A program made the position numbers and the translations under genes. 64,000 bases of DNA from Paenibacillus sp. PK3_47 (GTDB taxonomy: Bacteria; Bacillota; Bacilli; Paenibacillales; Paenibacillaceae), in NCBI RefSeq assembly GCF_023520895.1, contig NZ_CP026029.1:434001-498000 (forward strand), in the 5' to 3' direction. Positions 62,722-64,000 of the stretch are shown here, piece after piece; within the stretch, counting starts at the first letter, position 1, and the number at the start of each line of letters is the position of its first letter. The notes beneath the pieces were generated by a model. The model was not told the DNA's origin. It saw nothing but the letters and a program-made list of their open reading frames with translations, and made no database searches.

Positions 62722-63371
62722 GTGCGGATTCGGTGGTATTTGTGCCTTTCATTTCACCATATTGCACGATTTATGCGGATTCAAAGGTATTAGTACCTTT
62801 CATTTCACCTATCCGCCCTAGATCCAAGGATTCGGAGGTATATGTGCTTTTCATTTCCCCAAATCGACCAATTTGCGCAAATTCAAAGGTATATGTGATT
62901 TCCATTTATCTCCACCACCTGGTTTCGGCGAATTCAATGGGACTTTTCCCGCTCATTTCAGCCTTGGGCCTGATTTCGGTGAAATCAACGGGACTTTTCC
63001 CGCTCATTTCAGCTATCTGTCTGGTTTCGGCGAATTCAACGGGACTTTTCCCGCTCATTTCAGCTATCTGCCTGGTTTCGGTGAAATCAACGGGACTTTT
63101 CCCGTTCATTTCAGCTATCTGCCTGGTTTCGGTGAAATCAACGGGACTTTTCCCGCTCATTTCAGCTATCTGCCTGGTTTCGGCGAAATGAACGGGACTT
63201 TTCCCGCTCATTTCAGCTATCTGCCTGATTTCGGTGAAATCAACGGGACTTTTCCCGTTCATTTCAGCTATCTGCCTGGTTTCGGTGAATTCAACGGGAC
63301 TTTTCCCGCTCATTTCAGCCATCTACCTGGTTTCGGTGAAATCAACGGGACTTTTCCCGTTCATTTCAGCT
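62722..63371. repeat. Array of thirteen 51-bp tandem units, each with an inverted repeat
   Basis: The period is exactly 51 bases throughout: the GACTTTTCCC element begins at 62941, 62992, 63043, 63094, 63145, 63196, 63247, 63298 and 63349, and four older-looking units begin at 62722, 62773, 62824 and 62875. Units 5-13 share GAAATCAACGGGACTTTTCC then CGCTCATTTC, which can fold as GAAAT..CGGGA-CTTT-TCCCG..ATTTC. Units 1-4 have different stem bases (for example AAAGGTA-TTAG-TACCTTT in unit 2). The last unit breaks off near 63371. Because 51 is a multiple of three, frames on both strands stay open; no ribosome-binding site or start supports a protein. Confidence 0.9.
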
Positions 63372-63426
63372 GCGAGTATCTTTACTCCTCCCTGCCTTCA
63401 GCAGGAGCCATATCCACCCCATTACA

Positions 63427-63454
63427 CAAAAAAACCGCCTCTCCCGAGGCGGCT
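63427..63454 (-). terminator. Terminator on the sigF side of the repeat array
   Basis: GCCGCCT pairs with AGGCGGT around CGGGAG on the minus strand, followed by seven T. It would stop transcripts coming from sigF before they enter the array, although it lies 427 bases after the sigF stop. Confidence 0.75.
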
Positions 63455-63514
63455 CAACACCGTACCAGTTACTGCACCCGTCACATACTTCGTCATACTC
63501 TCACTGCAGATCGC

Positions 63515-63760
63515 CACTAAGTTCTTTCCATACTCATACATACTCAATACTACACTCTACTCCTACTTACTTAATACCGCACTCATACTCATACTCATAC
63601 TTACTTACTTAATACTACACTCTACCCATACTACTCATATTCAGACTCATGATCATACTCATGAGCATACTTTACTCATACTACTCACACTCATACTCAT
63701 TACTCGAACTCATTACTCATACCCAGACTCACACTTGCTCATGCTCATACGCGTGTCCGT
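63515..63760. repeat. Low-complexity ACTCAT-rich stretch
   Basis: The plus strand is very poor in G and made mostly of repeated ACTCAT, CATACT and TACTTA words (for example CACTCATACTCATACTCATA near 63584). No ribosome-binding site or gene is seen between 63455 and 63880; open frames crossing it are accidental. Confidence 0.7.
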
Positions 63761-63880
63761 AACCTTACACCGCTCGTCCACACATACTATCATTCAAGTC
63801 TGCTATCGCCTCTCTTGACGCTGCTCCTGCTCTTCCCCGCTTATACGGGGTGAGGCAAAGTCCAGCGGGCTCCGCAGACC

Positions 63881-64000
63881 CTACTGCGCAATCTGCTCGC
63901 GGATGTTCGCGAGGATCTTTTTCTCCAGCCTCGACACCTGGACCTGCGAGATGCCGAGGCGGCTGGCGACTTCGGACTGGGTCTGGTCGCGGTAGTAGCG
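63881..64000 (-). CDS. sigF: Sporulation sigma factor sigma-F, C-terminal end (partial)
   Basis: The last 39 residues are visible (RYYRDQTQSEVASRLGISQV then QVSRLEKKILANIREQIAQ), with TAG at 63883-63881. The segment is the region 4.2 helix-turn-helix of the sigma-F/sigma-G/sigma-B group; sigma-F is preferred because of the link to spoVAA in other spore formers and the match to the known QSEVAxRLGISQVQVSRLEK text. Sigma-G shares this text, so the name needs the upstream spoIIAA-spoIIAB genes for confirmation. It would direct forespore transcription. The rest lies beyond base 64000. Confidence 0.82.
   Translation of the reverse strand, partial: RYYRDQTQSEVASRLGISQVQVSRLEKKILANIREQIAQ

Noticed and set aside
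62722..63371. CRISPR array
   Set aside because: The units are contiguous and similar over all 51 bases; there are no unique spacers and no cas genes.
62733..63520. Open frames of 138-215 codons on both strands across the 51-bp array
   Set aside because: A 51-base unit without stops keeps frames open on both strands automatically. None has a ribosome-binding site, and their 17-residue repeats in different frames cannot all be real.

Overview
The window comes from a spore-forming Firmicute, almost certainly a Paenibacillus. It carries spmAB, a dacB-type carboxypeptidase, gerW/ytfJ, a spoVA set, sigF, a gerK-type receptor operon and FMN and c-di-GMP riboswitches. The gene order from serA through res, spm, scp, rib and ppiB-lysA-spoVAF follows the order known from Bacillus subtilis. 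No rRNA or tRNA gene, CRISPR array, prophage or insertion sequence was seen.

Layout. 1-6.1 kb: the 3' part of serA, a WYL regulator, a minimal chemoreceptor, two adjacent broken genes (a small unknown protein and a two-domain GNAT) and glpK. 6.2-12.8 kb: resE, resD, resC, resB, resA and rluB on the minus strand, for cytochrome c maturation and redox signalling. 12.8-20.1 kb: a short amidase, a repeat-rich 850-bp gap, a small membrane protein, spmB/spmA, dacB, ytfJ, a DUF2953 gene and scpB/scpA. 20.2-24.3 kb: the ribD-ribE-ribBA-ribH operon behind an FMN riboswitch and terminator. 24.3-35.4 kb: mscL, an LPXTG surface protein, a YwaF-like protein, ppiB, lysA and spoVAA-spoVAB-spoVAF.

35.5-63.8 kb is an accessory stretch lying between spoVAA and the 3' end of sigF, which are neighbours in B. 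subtilis. It holds an EamA transporter with its own FMN riboswitch, a membrane-anchored PstS-like protein, an esterase, an AI-2E-family protein, GNATs, a ferredoxin-like protein, gerKA-gerKC-gerKB, a Fur-box-controlled iron-siderophore permease pair with a flavin reductase, a remnant of an ABC permease, a CPCC/DUF4279 pair, an aldo/keto reductase, an ECF sigma factor fused to DUF1835, a c-di-GMP riboswitch-controlled chemoreceptor flanked by two paralogous small beta-rich proteins, and a large SLH-domain surface protein.

The most unusual structure is at 62.7-63.4 kb: thirteen contiguous units with an exact 51-bp period. Each unit contains a short inverted repeat, and the two sequence families in the array keep that pairing with different bases. 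Next in interest are the strong internal start site in the sigma-DUF1835 fusion, riboswitch control of two unexpected genes, and a 205-residue charged extension on SpoVAF. All assignments come from reading sequence and recalled family features; no database search was run.
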